This document shows positions 21,206-33,720 of a DNA stretch of 64,000 bases, piece by piece. The stretch is from positions 237,719 to 301,718 of the forward strand of contig KL647325.1 in the NCBI GenBank assembly GCA_000727475.1, in the 5' to 3' direction. This stretch comes from Sarcocystis neurona. Taxonomy: Eukaryota; Apicomplexa; Conoidasida; Eucoccidiorida; Sarcocystidae. How positions within the stretch are numbered: position 1 is the first letter of the stretch; the number at the start of each line of letters is the position of its first letter. Under the pieces are notes generated by a model that ran no database searches, was not told the DNA's origin, and saw only the letters and a program-made list of their open reading frames with translations. A program made the position numbers and the translations under genes.

Positions 21206-24200
21206 CGAGAGCTGGGAGAAGAAGAAATTGGTGAAGAGAAGTTCACGAAGAAGTTACTATTCCCGCGCGCGAAGTGAAAGGGCATCAGCCATGTGACGTG
21301 TTCTGCGGCAACGAAACCAAGCAAAAAACCGAGGACCACCTGGTACACGCAGGGGCCGCGGCACGAATAAGGAAATGGTGAGCATCTCTTGCAAAAAAGA
21401 GAGTAAAACTGCTCCAGGAGAAAAATGCCATCACCACGACCTGACGCAGTGCGTCTCGTAGAAATCTGCTCGTTCCTGTGCAGCGCGGATACTTTCCTGC
21501 TGCAGCTGCAAAGCTTTTGTCCGCTCTGCTGCCTGCAAGAATGGAAAAGAAGAGGCAGAGGCCATAGTAGCAACATCAGCAGCAGCAGTGTCATCAGCAG
21601 CAGCACCGTCATCAGCAGCAGCATCATCAACAGCAGCAGCACCAGCAGCACCCGCACCAGCACCAGCAGCAGCATCAGCAGCAGCATAAGCAGCAGGAGC
21701 ATCAGCAGCAGAAGCATCAGCAGCAGCAGGGGCACCAGCAGCAGCAGCATCAGCAGCACTCACACGAAGGTGTGCAAGCAGGAGACAGGCGGAGAAGCAA
21801 CGCGTAGGTGCTGCAGGAGCGTGTAGTGGCCACCGGCATGTAGACAGCTGCAGCAGATTTCTTTCGGAGGAGCGGCAGCAGTTTTAGGGACGCAGCCGCA
21901 GAAGCGTACACAGTACGCACTACCAGCAGTATATACAAGTAGTAATATATGGACGCGACAGCAACGTATAGGAGCACTGCCAACATTACAGAAGCAGCAG
22001 TAAGGCACATAGAACCAGCGGATCACGTACAAATAGTAGCACTCTATTTAGGTAACATCAGTCCGCAGATGTACCAGCAATGATCAGAGGTAGCAGCAGT
22101 ACACAGACGCATCAGAAGTACATGAAACAGCAGCAACTCATAGAAGCAGTCGTTGTACCTTCAAGTAGCAGCAGTACACACAAGTCACAGCAATCTACAG
22201 GAGCAGCAGCAACGTGGGCAGTCCCAACTCATAGAAGCGGCAGCAGGACGTACACGTAGCTGCAATCTATGCAAGTAGCAGTACTTTATCGAAGCAGAAG
22301 CCGCGAGTCCAAGCAACGGTGCGTAGAAGAAGCGACAACTAGTGGTAGATGCTGTGGGTAGAGGAGGTGAGCAGAAGCGCCAGCGCAGAGGGAGAATGCA
22401 ATAGCAGCAAACAAAAGCGGCAGCAGAAGACTGTTGAAGCCCAGCTGCGGTGGACAGAAGCGCGAGGTCAAGTAGAAGCAGCAGCAGCAGCGGCCAAACG
22501 CACCAAGGTCGGAGGACCAACACCGCAGGAGCAGCGGCAGCAGCATCAGCATGCTACAAGGAAAGAAGCATCAGCCGCAGCACCAATCTAGGAGGAACAG
22601 CAGCAAGTAGCAGCAGCATGCTAGGAGGTACAGCAGCAAAACGCAGGCGCCAAGAGCAGCAGTGACGTAAACGACACTCTATTATTACGTGCAGCGGAAA
22701 ATCAAAAGCAGGGCAGCGTGAAGCAGAGAGGAAGGGACAGGCTTCGAAGCAGAGGTCATGTGTAGCAGCCGCGAGGCAGCAAGAAGCAGCAGGCGCAGAA
22801 GAAGCAGAAGTCAGCGCGCGGTGGCCGCTGCTCTTTCTGCACATCTTCTACCACTATCTCCACGTATGCACAGAAAAACGGGGGAGAGAGCTACAGGCAT
22901 AGAAACAGAGAAAGAAGCCAACACGCGTCTATACCAGCACCTAGAGACGGAGGTAGACACATCGATACATAGACGTAGACACATAAATAGACGTATAAGT
23001 ATACATATGTCTACAGATACTGATAGATACACATATACCTGTATACGAAGGCACACAGAGCAAGCCACACACACGTGTATCCTTCCACACATACATACAT
23101 ACGCAAGGAGAGAGTAGGAGACCAATACAGGAGCTCTCGACTACCAGATAGTTACAAATATATACAAGTTGGTGTGGACGGTAACGTACAGAAAAGGGAG
23201 ACCCTTGTACGCAAAAAGAAGTGATACACACAATAGAGGAACACAGAAAGAGCTCGAGTAGAATCCTTCCGTGGCACACAGAACTGTACACCTCGAAATC
23301 CACGCCAACCCCTACCGGTGGAAAGGTATACACATGTATGGGTTTCTCCCCTCGGCTATAACAACAACAACCGACACAGACACGAACGAATGCAGGGCTC
23401 GACAGTAATAAAAGAAAAACTTGTGAACGAAGGTCAGCGGCACTAGACCCCACCAGAAATGGGGGGGACAGCTGTGCTGACAACAATCCAGAGGAGGAGA
23501 CACAGAGAGAACTACGCGCAAACCCAGGTGTATTCGCGGAGACGCCAAGAAAGGGAGACGGACTTGTACGTACACAGAAACAGACGCAGGAACCGAGACA
23601 CAAACGCAGACACAGAAGTCCTCAGCCGGGAGCATACACAAGCGTCATATGTGATTGAAAGTGCGAGCAGGTGCGGAGGCTTGCAAAGACGCAGCCGCAC
23701 ACAGGCTCTAATATACCAACACCTACGTAGACAGGCGCAGATGTGCAGAACTACCTCTATTGAGGCAGAGACAGAGACGCATACACGCACGGGCACACGG
23801 TTATACGCACCCACACATGAGACCTGCTAGACACAAATGTGTACGTACGCACGGATTGACTTGCACACATTCCTCATATACATGCGTACACATATGCATG
23901 CATGCACACATACGTACACACCATAGGTACAGAGATAGACAGACACATAGATAGATACATATGCACACACATATATTTGTAAGGCCTTTACTTGCAAGTA
24001 TTCTTTCACTCACATACATACACACACACACAGAGGACTGGTCTCCACATTTGCTTGTAGATCTCTCCGTCAAGACATTTCTACGAATGCTTCCGGCGGC
24101 GATCATTTCTGGTGGTGCTTTTCAGTAGGCGTATGCGGCCGGTAACAGAGTGAATAATAAGCCACGAGGAGGGGAAGAGCAATAAAGAGTCACCTATAGG

Positions 24201-25700
24201 GTCCCTCTTGAGTGTGCAAGAGACGAGACAGCTGAAGAAATAGACAGAGGTAGAGAATGGGACACAGAAGGTAGAAGAGATAATTACATATGCCGCTTGG
24301 CAGACTGGCAGGGTTTGTGGAACAGAGAAAGACAGAGAAACGCCTGGATACATTTGCACACAGCAAGACGCAAGAAGCTCTAGACAGACGCACAGACGCC
24401 TATACAAGTATAGACACGTCCACACACGCCTATACAAATACAAGTGTGTGTGTTTGTGTAGTTATAGATAATGGCCGTCATATAGCCTAATTATGGTCCG
24501 AAGAGAAATACAGCGATTAAGAGCTCGAGATCTCTACAGCATACGTGTATGTGTGTAGGGAACGGAAAGAGAGACGCGGACAGACATACGCGCATGCGCA
24601 CAGACGAAGGCAGAGTTCTGTAGAACAACCCTGCGATGGCTGCAACGGTAAATATCAACACACTGGGACGTCGCCTGGCAGAGGGGGGCATGTCTTTTTA
24701 AAATACGCCAAGAAGCAGATGCAAACCGTTGCCAAGTCCACGGGGAGGCGTGGAACCCGCTGCGAAGAACACGCACGGCCAAACGAACAGAGACAGCGGA
24801 GTTCCCCACGCCAAGGGCAGCAAGCGAAGATTTCCCCAGGGGGAGTTTAAAGTGTGTGACTGTGCACAGTGAACCGACCATCTATCCGTAAACACTTTCA
24901 AGTATGTTTACAGAGTTGTATACGCATGCCACCGCCACTTGATACCTTCACGCACATCCGCCCGCTTATAAGTAGATGGGCGTGTGTGTGTGCCTATGGA
25001 CGCCACGTGCAGGAAGCAACCAGTTATCCGTATCTATCTGTATATACACATATGTATATTTCCACAGCACATTTATATGAGAAGAGGTACAGGACAATAA
25101 GTATTTGTATACATCTGCGCGGAGGCACGGGGTTACGTAGAAAGACACACAAATTCCATGCAGTACAGAGGTAGACACGCAGGGAGACCATTCATGATTT
25201 ACACGTATATGTAAATGGGAGAATGTAAATAATGTAACACGTATACACACACGTTGATAAACCAGACCGGCTGCGCAAGGATGGCGTTTACTCAAAAATG
25301 GCCAGGTGGTGCGCTGTGAGAAGAGAGCAGAAGCAAGTCGCGTATGTGTATATATATATACATATATATATACATATATATATATATACGTATATATGTG
25401 CACACGCGTTGTGTGTAAGTAATATATATATATATATATGCATACATACTAATGTATGTAGAACCATGTATGCGCAGCGCAGCGAGAAGCCGCGAGAAGA
25501 GTGCCGTGTGGGATCCGCCACATGGCGACCTACTCGAAGAGCGTGCTGCTGTTTTTTTCCTGGGGAGCGGAAGTCCCGCACTGCAGTCAGGCGCCTGCAG
25601 CAGCAAGACAGCCACACAGAAGCAGCGCAACAGCAGCAGACGCATCCCGGCGTGATACGGACAACCAAGGGACGAGGCACCTGCTCGCAGCAGCAGAAAA
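21206..25700. other. Spacer rich in microsatellites, no gene recognised
   Basis: CAG/ACCAGCAG repeats (21.55-22.65 kb), a purine-rich ACAGAGA-type stretch (22.9-23.8 kb) and TG/TA microsatellites (23.8-25.4 kb) fill this region. Open frames follow repeat composition (Thr-His-Arg or Tyr-Ile). A mixed-composition patch at 24640-24850 is open on both strands (plus KYAKKQMQTVAKSTGRRG; minus SLAALGVGNSAVSVRL), and I could not choose a strand. Plus-strand 25560-25890 reads a Gln/Ser/Ala-rich frame ending ALSEHYKRLDQQQSPQGRRS and overlaps the minus-strand duplicated exon. Confidence 0.5.
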
Positions 25701-25842
25701 AAAGGAGTAGCAGCTCCTCAGGTGGCAACGTCAAAGGGACGAGCAGCTGCGACAACAACTGGAGCCACGTGGCAACAGCAGCAGCTGCTGCGGCTGCATT
25801 GAGCGAGCACTACAAGAGGCTTGATCAGCAGCAGTCCCCTCA

Positions 25843-26080
25843 AGGCCGCCGCAGCCTCCTCGACTCGGCGGCAGTGGCTATATACACACATATGTGAGTT
25901 GTCTATATATTCGCAAGTATCCGTGTATATATTGATAAGTAAATTTATATATAAGTGTAGAGACAGACAGACGATCACCGGCACCTCTGGCAAGGCTGCC
26001 ACATCTTTCTCGACTCGGCGGTAGAGACTACGTATACACACATTTATGCATAACTTGTCTATATATTCACGTGTTTAAAA
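25843..26080 (-). repeat. Duplicated exon-like segment, two copies 150 bp apart
   Basis: Blocks at about 25843-25930 and 25991-26080 share AAGGCYGCC, TCGACTCGGCGG, TATACACACATWTRTG and GTCTATATATTC. On the minus strand each copy has an AG acceptor, then CxYxCCGCCGAGTCGAG. One reads LYRRVEKDVAALPE (from 26027) and the other HCRRVEEAAAALRGLLL (from 25877). Both have the same entry phase (2). If spliced to the exon ending at 26789 (last bases AC), both give Thr at the junction. Confidence 0.55.
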
Positions 26081-26788
26081 TCTATGTACGTTCATATAGA
26101 AGCATACGTTGTACGCAGAATTGTTCGTACATAGAGGCGTACAGTATCACAGTAACGCAGGTACGCGAAGAACTCTCTGACTTCGCGTACGGAAGCCCGC
26201 ACAGACACGCAAGCGCACAGAGGCAAGCCTCTACACGTTAACATGGAGATATATATATATATATGTGTAAGCATACATGTTTATACGTAGAGAGAGAGGC
26301 GTAGACAGACAGGTCTGTTTATAAGTTTGTACAAATGCCAAATATGGGCCCGCTTATCCACATGATACCTTGTACGCGCATCCGCCTAAAGGTGGTGTGC
26401 TTTGAGCCGGCATCTTCTAGCCGTTACAGCAAGCTGTAGAATTACACGTACATATATATATATATATATATACAGTTACACATACATGTTGACGCATATA
26501 TGTATATGTGTACCTGTATATAAGTATCCATGAACAAGAACACGTATACACGTATGCTTACACATACGTACAAACATATATGCACACACAGACGCACATA
26601 CGAATATATATATATATATGTGTAAGCAAGTACCTACATATATATACATATATATATATATTTATATTTAAACATGCATATGATAATATATACTCGAACT
26701 TACATCTGTATCTATACACATGTATACAGACAGATATATAGACGTGTATATCTCTACACGTATGTCTACGTGCAGAGAGTAGTTACAC

Positions 26789-27345
26789 GTGTCCACATCT
26801 TCATGCATACGTCGCAGCAGCTCCCGCGGTGGTCTGGAGAGCAGGCGAGGCTCAGCAGCACATGCGCGCGGCATGAAGTCAGCAGCACCTTCTTCTGCTG
26901 CTGCAGCAGAGAGATCCTATCTACGCAAAGGTGTGGACGCGTGCCATTGTCTGCATGTCGACATACATGTAGACATATATATTTATATATGTGTATATAC
27001 TTATATTTCTTTGAGTAGGTAGAGAAGCAACAGCAGCGGTATCACCAGTGGCAATTGACCACTGACGCAAAGAGGAAGGCAGATTCGGAAGCCTACGAGG
27101 CTGGACTGGACGGTTCCTTGACGTGTTTTGCATCGCCGGGTGTAGCCTCTGTGGCGACTTTACAAGTGTATATATATATATGCATGTATATATATGACTG
27201 TCTTGAGGAACCTATATACACACATATATGGATATCACTTTGTAGGTGTATTACCCGCTAGAAGACATTCACGTACATAAATGTGTATGTATGTAGATGC
27301 GTGTGTGCACAACAGAACTGTTTACACATGTACGACTCTGATGCA

Positions 27346-27381
<36 letters not shown>

Positions 27382-28894
27382 CGTATATTTATATCTATAT
27401 ATATAAGAGAGTCGTAGGGTGTGGGGAGTAAATCCCTGCCTACGTAAATCTGGGACTCCGTTGCGCTTGCACGCCTACTGTTGCTGCTGCTACTAGCAAC
27501 TGCATGCCTGCCCTACTCGTATGCCACACAAGCGGCACACCCGCACATATATATTTACAGTTAGATATCTATATAGATACAACGCGTACACATGGATATG
27601 CATTTATATATACATCAGAACGTCACTTATACATATGCACAAGCTAAAGCTCATATACATATATATACAGCGCTTAGGCGTATCTACACATATACATATA
27701 TATATATATGTATAAATACTTCCGTATACGTATATGTTTACGTGTAGCGTGACGCGTGCAGATGTCTGCCGGCGTAGTACCGAAGGCGCTTCTAGGTTGT
27801 CGCTGCTGCTGGGGATGGGGCTGCTGCAGGACATGTTCGCACTTTGGCGTACTCGTATTCCAGCTGCGGCATCCCGAAGTTTTCTTCGTAAAAACGGAGA
27901 GAAAGAATCTTCTCCTCCACGTGTTTCTCTAGAAAGCGCCGCATGTAGGAGAGTGCGTACACGTCACCCTGCAGCTGCGAAAAAAGTAGCCACAGCACAC
28001 ACGCCGAAGCAGCAATACGCAACAGCAGCAACACACAGAGCAGCAGCAGCACACAGCAGCAGCAACAGGAGGCGCGTGCGTCTCTGCGCCGCATGCAGTC
28101 CCGGCAGGGAGCAGCCACACGCGGCAGACACAGGTACGAACGGCAGAGACAGTAAAAGGATACGCAGACGAAGCACGAGAAGAAGCAGAAGGAGAAACCA
28201 AGATGAGGTACCTGCGGCGACACCAGCAGTAGCAACAACGAAGAAAAGACGCCGATCGCAAGAGCTACAGCAGCAACCGGAGCGACTGAGGAGATGCAAC
28301 AGAAGCTTCCGTAGCGAAAGATCCGGAGCAGCATGTACAGGTGCAGCACCCAAAGTCTACGCAGCACCACGTCTACACGAGGCGCGGCAGCAGCAGCAAC
28401 AACAACACCAACGAAGCACAACTGCCCAGCAGCTCCTTGGTTCCGCGTGCAGCAGTAGCAGCAGCAGCGAACAGAGACGAGTTCTCACAAAGGCAGCAGC
28501 AGCAGCAGTGACGCGGTTGCTGTCTCGTGCGTGTGCTGGCGCTGCTGCTGTGTGGTGCTGCAGCCAGACATCCGCCCTTCGCCTGTCCGCGGGGCTTTCT
28601 GCTGCTGCTGTTGGTGGAGGGGACTGACGCAGCTGCTTCTGCTGCGTAAGGGTCGAAGAGCAGTCGAGGAAGGAACGCGAGAGAAAAATAAGCAGCAGCT
28701 GCAACGGCGAAACACGACAAAGCTGCAGAGGCCGCTGGAAGAAGAAGTAGGACACCGAGCAGCAACAGCAGCGGCAAGAAAGAAGCGTGTCTTATTATCG
28801 CGCTGGATGCATCATGTTGTGACAGATGGTGGGGACGGGACTCTGATGGGAGAAACCGCAGCGGGCGCGTAACTTCAGATAGAAAACTCGCGCA
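26789..28894 (-). CDS. Unidentified multi-exon, partly hydrophobic protein
   Basis: Four phase-compatible exons on the minus strand. 28894-28489 has acceptor TTCAG and donor GTGAGA. 28372-28212 has acceptor GTGTAG and donor GTACCT. 27974-27843 has acceptor TTTTTTCGCAG and a GTGCGA donor, or runs on to a stop at 27792. 26916-26789 has acceptor GATAG and a weak GTGTAA donor. Exon 1 holds a hydrophobic stretch (FLPLLLLLGVLLLLPAAS) and FLPRLLFDPYAAEA. Exon 2 reads VVLRRLWVLHLYMLLRIFRY and a second hydrophobic run ending LLLLLVSPQ. Exon 3 is the most conserved-looking part (GDVYALSYMRRFLEKHVEEK; RFYEENFGMPQLEYEYAK). Exon 4 ends RELLRRMHEDVD. An internal-membrane protein is an inference from the hydrophobic stretches. 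The 5' exon is missing (possibly near 29.0 kb), and the 3' end may use the duplicated exons at 26027 or 25877. No family was recognised. Confidence 0.45.
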
Positions 28895-29245
28895 CTGAAG
28901 GACAAGAAACGTTCAGAAGCAGCAGCAGCAGCGCGTTCACAACAACAGCAGCAGCCCGACGACCAGCCGCAGTTGCTGCTTCCCCCCATCCCCAGCAGCG
29001 GCGTCATTCCACGCGAATCGCTGAGGCCGTGGCAGAAAGGACCCGTCGACGACAGGGCAGCAGCAGCAGCAGCGCTACAAGACGTAGTCTTTTGCTTCTA
29101 CGACGCGTGCCTGCACGTCCACCGTATGCAATTATGCAGTGTCTGTGTTTATCCACGTCCCTAGACATATTTGAGAAAACTACAGAGATAGAGTCCTCGC
29201 ATGGAGAGGGTACGTTATGACGGTTACACTGTAGACACATGCACA

Positions 29246-29372
29246 CAGGTGTCAGTAATGCCCAGCGTAGGTGTCTGTACTATCCGCGTAGGTGTCTGTA
29301 CTCCCCGCGTAGGTGTCCGTACTCCCCAACATAGGTGTATGTACTCCCCAACATAGGCGTACGTACTCCCCA
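29246..29372. repeat. 21-22-bp minisatellite, about 5 copies
   Basis: Tandem unit close to GTAGGTGTCTGTACTCCCCGC, drifting to ACATAGGTGTATGTACTCCCC in later copies. The AGGTGTNYGTACTCCCC core resembles one half of the 14-bp palindrome and the degenerate array at 41560-41990. Confidence 0.85.
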
Positions 29373-29690
29373 AAATCGAATTATTATACTGGTGGCTGGT
29401 GCACTATACATATAAGACACGCTTCTTGAATATGTACGTGCACGCGGCTGCTTTGCACACGTACACGCGTGTCCTACAGACGTATAACGCCTCGCAATTC
29501 GTACAGACACACAGGTGAGAACACACACGGCCCTGGGCATATACGTAGGTATACGAACGGGAAGACACGTCGTGGAATGTGAGAAGTGTACACGAAGGTA
29601 TACATATATATATCAGGGGCGAAAATATATATATATAAATGTATTTGCGCACGCATGCATATCCTGTACAACTGTAGCATAGAAGCCTAC

Positions 29691-29813
29691 GTGTCCCGTA
29701 GCAGAGCGGGCGCGGCACTTGATCCAGCCGACGAGAAAGAGATCGCGACCCACACGTAGCAGGCGTTCGCATAGGGCTTCTCCTTTCTCTTTTGCGGTGT
29801 ACGTACACCCCAT
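29691..29813 (-). CDS. Candidate exon beginning at the palindrome
   Basis: A minus-strand frame from ATG 29813 covers exactly 41 codons to a GTAGGC donor. It reads MGCTYTAKEKGEALCERL, then LRVGRDLFLVGWIKCRARS and ATGH. The first codons overlap the 14-bp palindrome at 29796-29809, so the ATG may not be the true start; an acceptor just after it (CGCAAAAG) would give the same frame. Surroundings are AT microsatellite. No family was recognised. Confidence 0.3.
29796..29809. promoter_or_regulatory. 14-bp palindrome GGTGTACGTACACC, copy 2
   Basis: Perfect copy of the inverted repeat. On the minus strand it is followed by GCAAAAG and then coding-like sequence, an arrangement like that of copy 1 at 4750. 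Confidence 0.5.
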
Positions 29814-31246
29814 TGACAAGCGGGGGGGAACAGTCGAGGCAGCGCAAAAGAAACCACACACGTGGCAGCAGAGAGACACGCATGTACAACAGTCGCAATA
29901 TATATATATATGTATAACTATGTATCAACATGTATGTGTATATATATATATATATATATGTGTATATATGTACATACATACATATATATACATGTGTGTA
30001 TATAGGCATATACACGGAGACGACTAGTTGAAATAAATCTACAAGGCGTCGCAAGTATATACACGAGGGTGCGAACATACACGTGTATATATGTATATAT
30101 ATGTATGTGTATATATCTGAGCGTGTGTGAGTCCGTTCATAGAGATATCGTGTTAATATCGAGTAGAGAAAAAAAGTGCTGTACAAGGTGTACAGAGAAA
30201 AATGACGAATTATCACAGAACGCATGCAGGCACCTCTTTCGTCTACCCATGTCAACAGTGCGTCCAGCGCAAGGAAATCCTGTTCAAAAGAAAGCAGAGA
30301 AAGGAGAAACCAGTCCAGCCATAAGAACAGTCCTAGGGGGAGCAGGTGATAATTCTGCTTCTGACAAAAACGTCACACTAGTGATTTATATACATGCATA
30401 CATACACTATACATATATATATTACCTTGGAAACGTGTGTACATACACAGTCGTGATACACATATATTTTTACATACATATAAGTGTAAATATACGCAGT
30501 ATATATATATATTTCTTCCCGGGAATATGTGTGGATATATGTGGGGCTTGTGTATATATGTACGTGTTTGTATGTATGAATGAAGGTGTACTAAAAATAT
30601 ATATATATGTATAGGTGACTCTAGAGCAGCAATAGTAGTAGCAGCAACACTAGTGAACGTAAGACTCGGTGTGTGCATATGTCCATATATAGAAATAGAT
30701 ACAGATGGAGAGAGAGCCGGCAAGAGTAGCTACAAGTACAGCGGACGACGCAAGAACAGCAGGGGAGAGCAGCAGCGGTAGTACGCGTCGTGGCAGCAAC
30801 AGAGGTCGCCAAAAAAAGCGAGTGTGTTGCGCGCGGTAGTGGGTCTGGTGTGAATAGGCTGCCTCCGAAGACAGTCGCCGGGGTAGTCGTCGTAACGACT
30901 ACCACGAGCTGATTTCGGCTAGCGAACTTGTTTCGGCGACGCATGCACGAGTACCGACCAGAAAGTCGGTTGTCACAGAATTGGGAGAAGCCGAAAAAAG
31001 AGACGGAGACGGCAGCGGAGACAACAGACGTCGCACCAAGCGAAGGAAACGTGGGGGGCACAGAAGGCAAGGACCGGAGACAGGAGACGGCGAAAGCGAA
31101 GAAGTGCCGCCCGGGACACTTCGTCCCGAGACACACAAATATAAATGAACGTGCAAGCGAAGCAGACACACAAACCGGCCGGAAACACCGTTCAACCCAA
31201 AGCGGTTAGTCTTCCGCGTTCGAAATTCCTTCGCCACAACGCTTAC

Positions 31247-31357
31247 TCGAAGCTCCTGCCCGCCTGCGTTTGCGCGCGCGGCTTCGGCCAAATAATACAA
31301 CTCTGCATGCAGCGCGCTGTACGCAAATAAGTGCGTGGGGATAGGACGAAGTCTGCT
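31247..31357 (-). CDS. Internal exon of an unidentified minus-strand gene
   Basis: Acceptor (CCCTTTAGTTATTTGCAG) and donor (GTAAGC) enclose exactly 37 codons in phase 0. They read SRLRPIPTHLFAYSALH, then AELYYLAEAARANAGGQELR. This helical, non-repetitive sequence has good splice signals on both sides. The pyrimidine-rich DNA to its left on the minus strand looks like intron. It probably belongs to the same gene as the exon at 32102-32228, but the phases require another exon between them. A candidate starts at about 31471 after TCTTTCACAG and reads VSFKRLVGRPDVSAL. Confidence 0.42.
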
Positions 31358-32101
31358 CTGCAAATAACTAAAGGGAAAAGGTCGCGTACACTGGGGTGTC
31401 GCTGGTCTAAGCGTGACTGCCTTGCCTCAGCGCAGAAACATCCGGCCGGCCGACGAGACGCTTGAAAGACACTGTGAAAGACATGCACACCGACCTACAT
31501 ATAATAAAGGATATGCCAGTTCATATATGTACGTATGCACGCACAGTGGAAAATGCTCATACACATATATATATATATATATATACGTATATGCATAGGG
31601 AGATAATGGGGGCTACGCGCAAAAAATTTTTGGCCCAATAGCAGGTATACCTATTTATCTAACTATCTATATATATTTGTATATACATGTATGTTTTCAC
31701 ATACACACATATATACACATATACATATATATATACATTTCATACACACTTGAGCATATAGGGCAGCACGGATACATATATGTATATATATATATATATA
31801 TATATGCGAGCAAGTAAACATAGACATACGCAGCGGGACACGTGTGTGTGTGTGTGTGTGATAAACACACAGATACATGTAAACAAACGTATATCCATTC
31901 TTCATATACGGACATATATATATATATACAGACGAGTACGCCTAAATCTATTATATGCACATATATGTATGTATATATATATAGAGGGAGAGACACAAAC
32001 ACACACAGAGGTAGGCACACTTCGGTTGGCAGAGAAGAAGAGATTAAGCGGGTACCTCGAGAGAGAGACTGCGACAGAGAAGAAAAAATTGGGGAGGGTA
32101 C

Positions 32102-32228
32102 CTTTGAAAGAGCCACGGGCAGCAAAGCGGAACTTGCCGAGCATCTCGCTGAAATTCTTTTCGTTGCGTTCACGAATAACGCGTGGAGGAGGCGTATACG
32201 GCGGCGTATATTTTCGGAAGCCGGTTAT
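32102..32228 (-). CDS. Internal exon of an unidentified minus-strand gene
   Basis: Acceptor GCATGCAG and donor GTACCC bound 42 codons plus one base. They read ITGFRKYTPPYTPPPRV, then IRERNEKNFSEMLGKFR and FAARGSFK. Entry is phase 0 and exit phase 1. Composition is clearly protein-like in an AT-rich setting. A further upstream candidate at about 33343-33243 (minus, LVPLYDGKYTQSRAIDLLLL) is phase-compatible, but the same DNA is also open on the plus strand. Function unknown. Confidence 0.42.
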
Positions 32229-32531
32229 CTGCATGCATGCAGTACAATCTTTCGGGTGTATGTACGCCGGTGTACATACAGGTACGCATACAGACATGCG
32301 TGTGTGTTTTGTGCATACGGATGTTTTATATATGGGCATGCACATGTATGTACATACATATATGTATGTATGTACACGGACGGTCACACCCTAATAGAAA
32401 GGTATGCGAGAAACAGAGATATAGGACCTGCAGATATATATCGAACAGCAGAAGTGCGTAAGTGAACGTCTGTATTTCAAAAATCTGGTCAAATGCGTGC
32501 AGATCGTTCTATAGGGGCTTCCATATATATA

Positions 32532-32796
32532 TTGTGCATTCGCAATATGATATCCTATATACATATACATGTGCATTCACAGTATGATATCCTATGTATA
32601 TATTATATGCATTCACAGTATGATATCATATATATATGCATTTTCAGTATGACATCCTATATATATGTGTATATATATATATATATGCGTGCATTCACAG
32701 TACGATATCCTATATATCCTATATGTATGCATTCACAATATGATACTCTATATATGGATGTATATATATATATGTAAAATTCACAGTATGATATCC
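32532..32796. repeat. AT-rich minisatellite, about 7 copies
   Basis: Tandem unit TGCATTCACAGTATGATATCC followed by a variable TATATA spacer (unit 27-45 bp). Copies diverge by substitutions (TTTTCAG, ACGATATCC, ATACTC) and by spacer length. Confidence 0.85.
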
Positions 32797-33182
32797 GGTA
32801 CATACACACTTCGTGCTTAACATGGCACGTGAAGGCGTACAGAGACAGACAACTACTGGCAACGTATAAACAGAGGAGAGGCGGAGCGAATAAGTCGCGT
32901 ACAGCCATGGATCTGCAACGCTGCATTCTCACCATTGAAAACCTCAGCATGTATGTATATGTGTATGTATGTATGTATATATATATGTACACGGTCTTGT
33001 GTGTGTATACGTGTATGCTCCTATATATATATACTTTCTTACGAATATATGTGTACGTGCATATTTATATGTTTATATACATTTGTATGTATAGCTGTTA
33101 TGGTTATACCCGTATATTTCTACACGCCGTGTACGTATACGAATAGGTAAGTGCAACTGCGCGTAGGAATACGCACATACGC

Positions 33183-33720
33183 GTGTCCACAATGACGGAA
33201 GAAAGCGTCTACGTGCAAACGTCTTTTCTACGGGGAGCCCGTCCCTCTGCAACGGACAAGACAGATTTGCTTTCAGGAGAAGCAAGTCAATCGCTCTCGA
33301 TTGTGTGTACTTCCCATCGTATAGAGGCACCAGCTGTAGGCAGCAAACCTGTGGGTTATAATCTTCCCCTGTATCCATACATGAAGAAGGACTTACACGC
33401 GAATAGATATTCGTCCCCAAATAGACAGATGTACATATGGATATATATACGCATATACACATACACCTCTACACACATACACACATACAAACTAGACACA
33501 TTTATGCACGTACACGTATGTATGTATATATATGTGTATGCAGGAGTGCACACCAGTGAGGACAGTACGTCGCAGAAAGACTTTTTCCAAGCCACTTTGT
33601 ATGTCTGTCCCCCTGTCTCTACAAAATCCGCCGAACAGCCGGGAATCTCGTGTGGTGTACGTACAGTACACACAGCTGCATACTGCGGTGTCACGCACGT
33701 TCCGTAGACTTCCCGTCTGT
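33183..33720. other. Region with coding-like frames on both strands
   Basis: 33183-33350 reads MTEESVYVQTSFLRGARPS on the plus strand and LVPLYDGKYTQSRAIDLLL on the minus strand. 33543-33660 reads VHTSEDSTSQKDFFQATLYV on the plus strand and CSADFVETGGQTYKVAWKKS on the minus strand. AG and GT signals exist for both. Real exons probably lie here, but I could not settle the strand, so no CDS is called. A partial copy of the palindrome (GGTGTACGTACAG) is at 33654-33666. Confidence 0.35.

Noticed and set aside
23459..23830. 123-codon Arg/Thr/Glu-rich plus-strand frame
   Set aside because: Follows an ACAGAGACR-type purine-rich repeat; no splice signals or conserved-looking blocks.
29246..29372. 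CRISPR-like array
   Set aside because: Units are contiguous without unique spacers, and the genome context is eukaryotic; it is a minisatellite.
30928..31209. 94-codon plus-strand frame NWEKPKKETETAAETTD
   Set aside because: GA-rich because the minus strand is a polypyrimidine intron next to the well-bounded exon 31247-31357.
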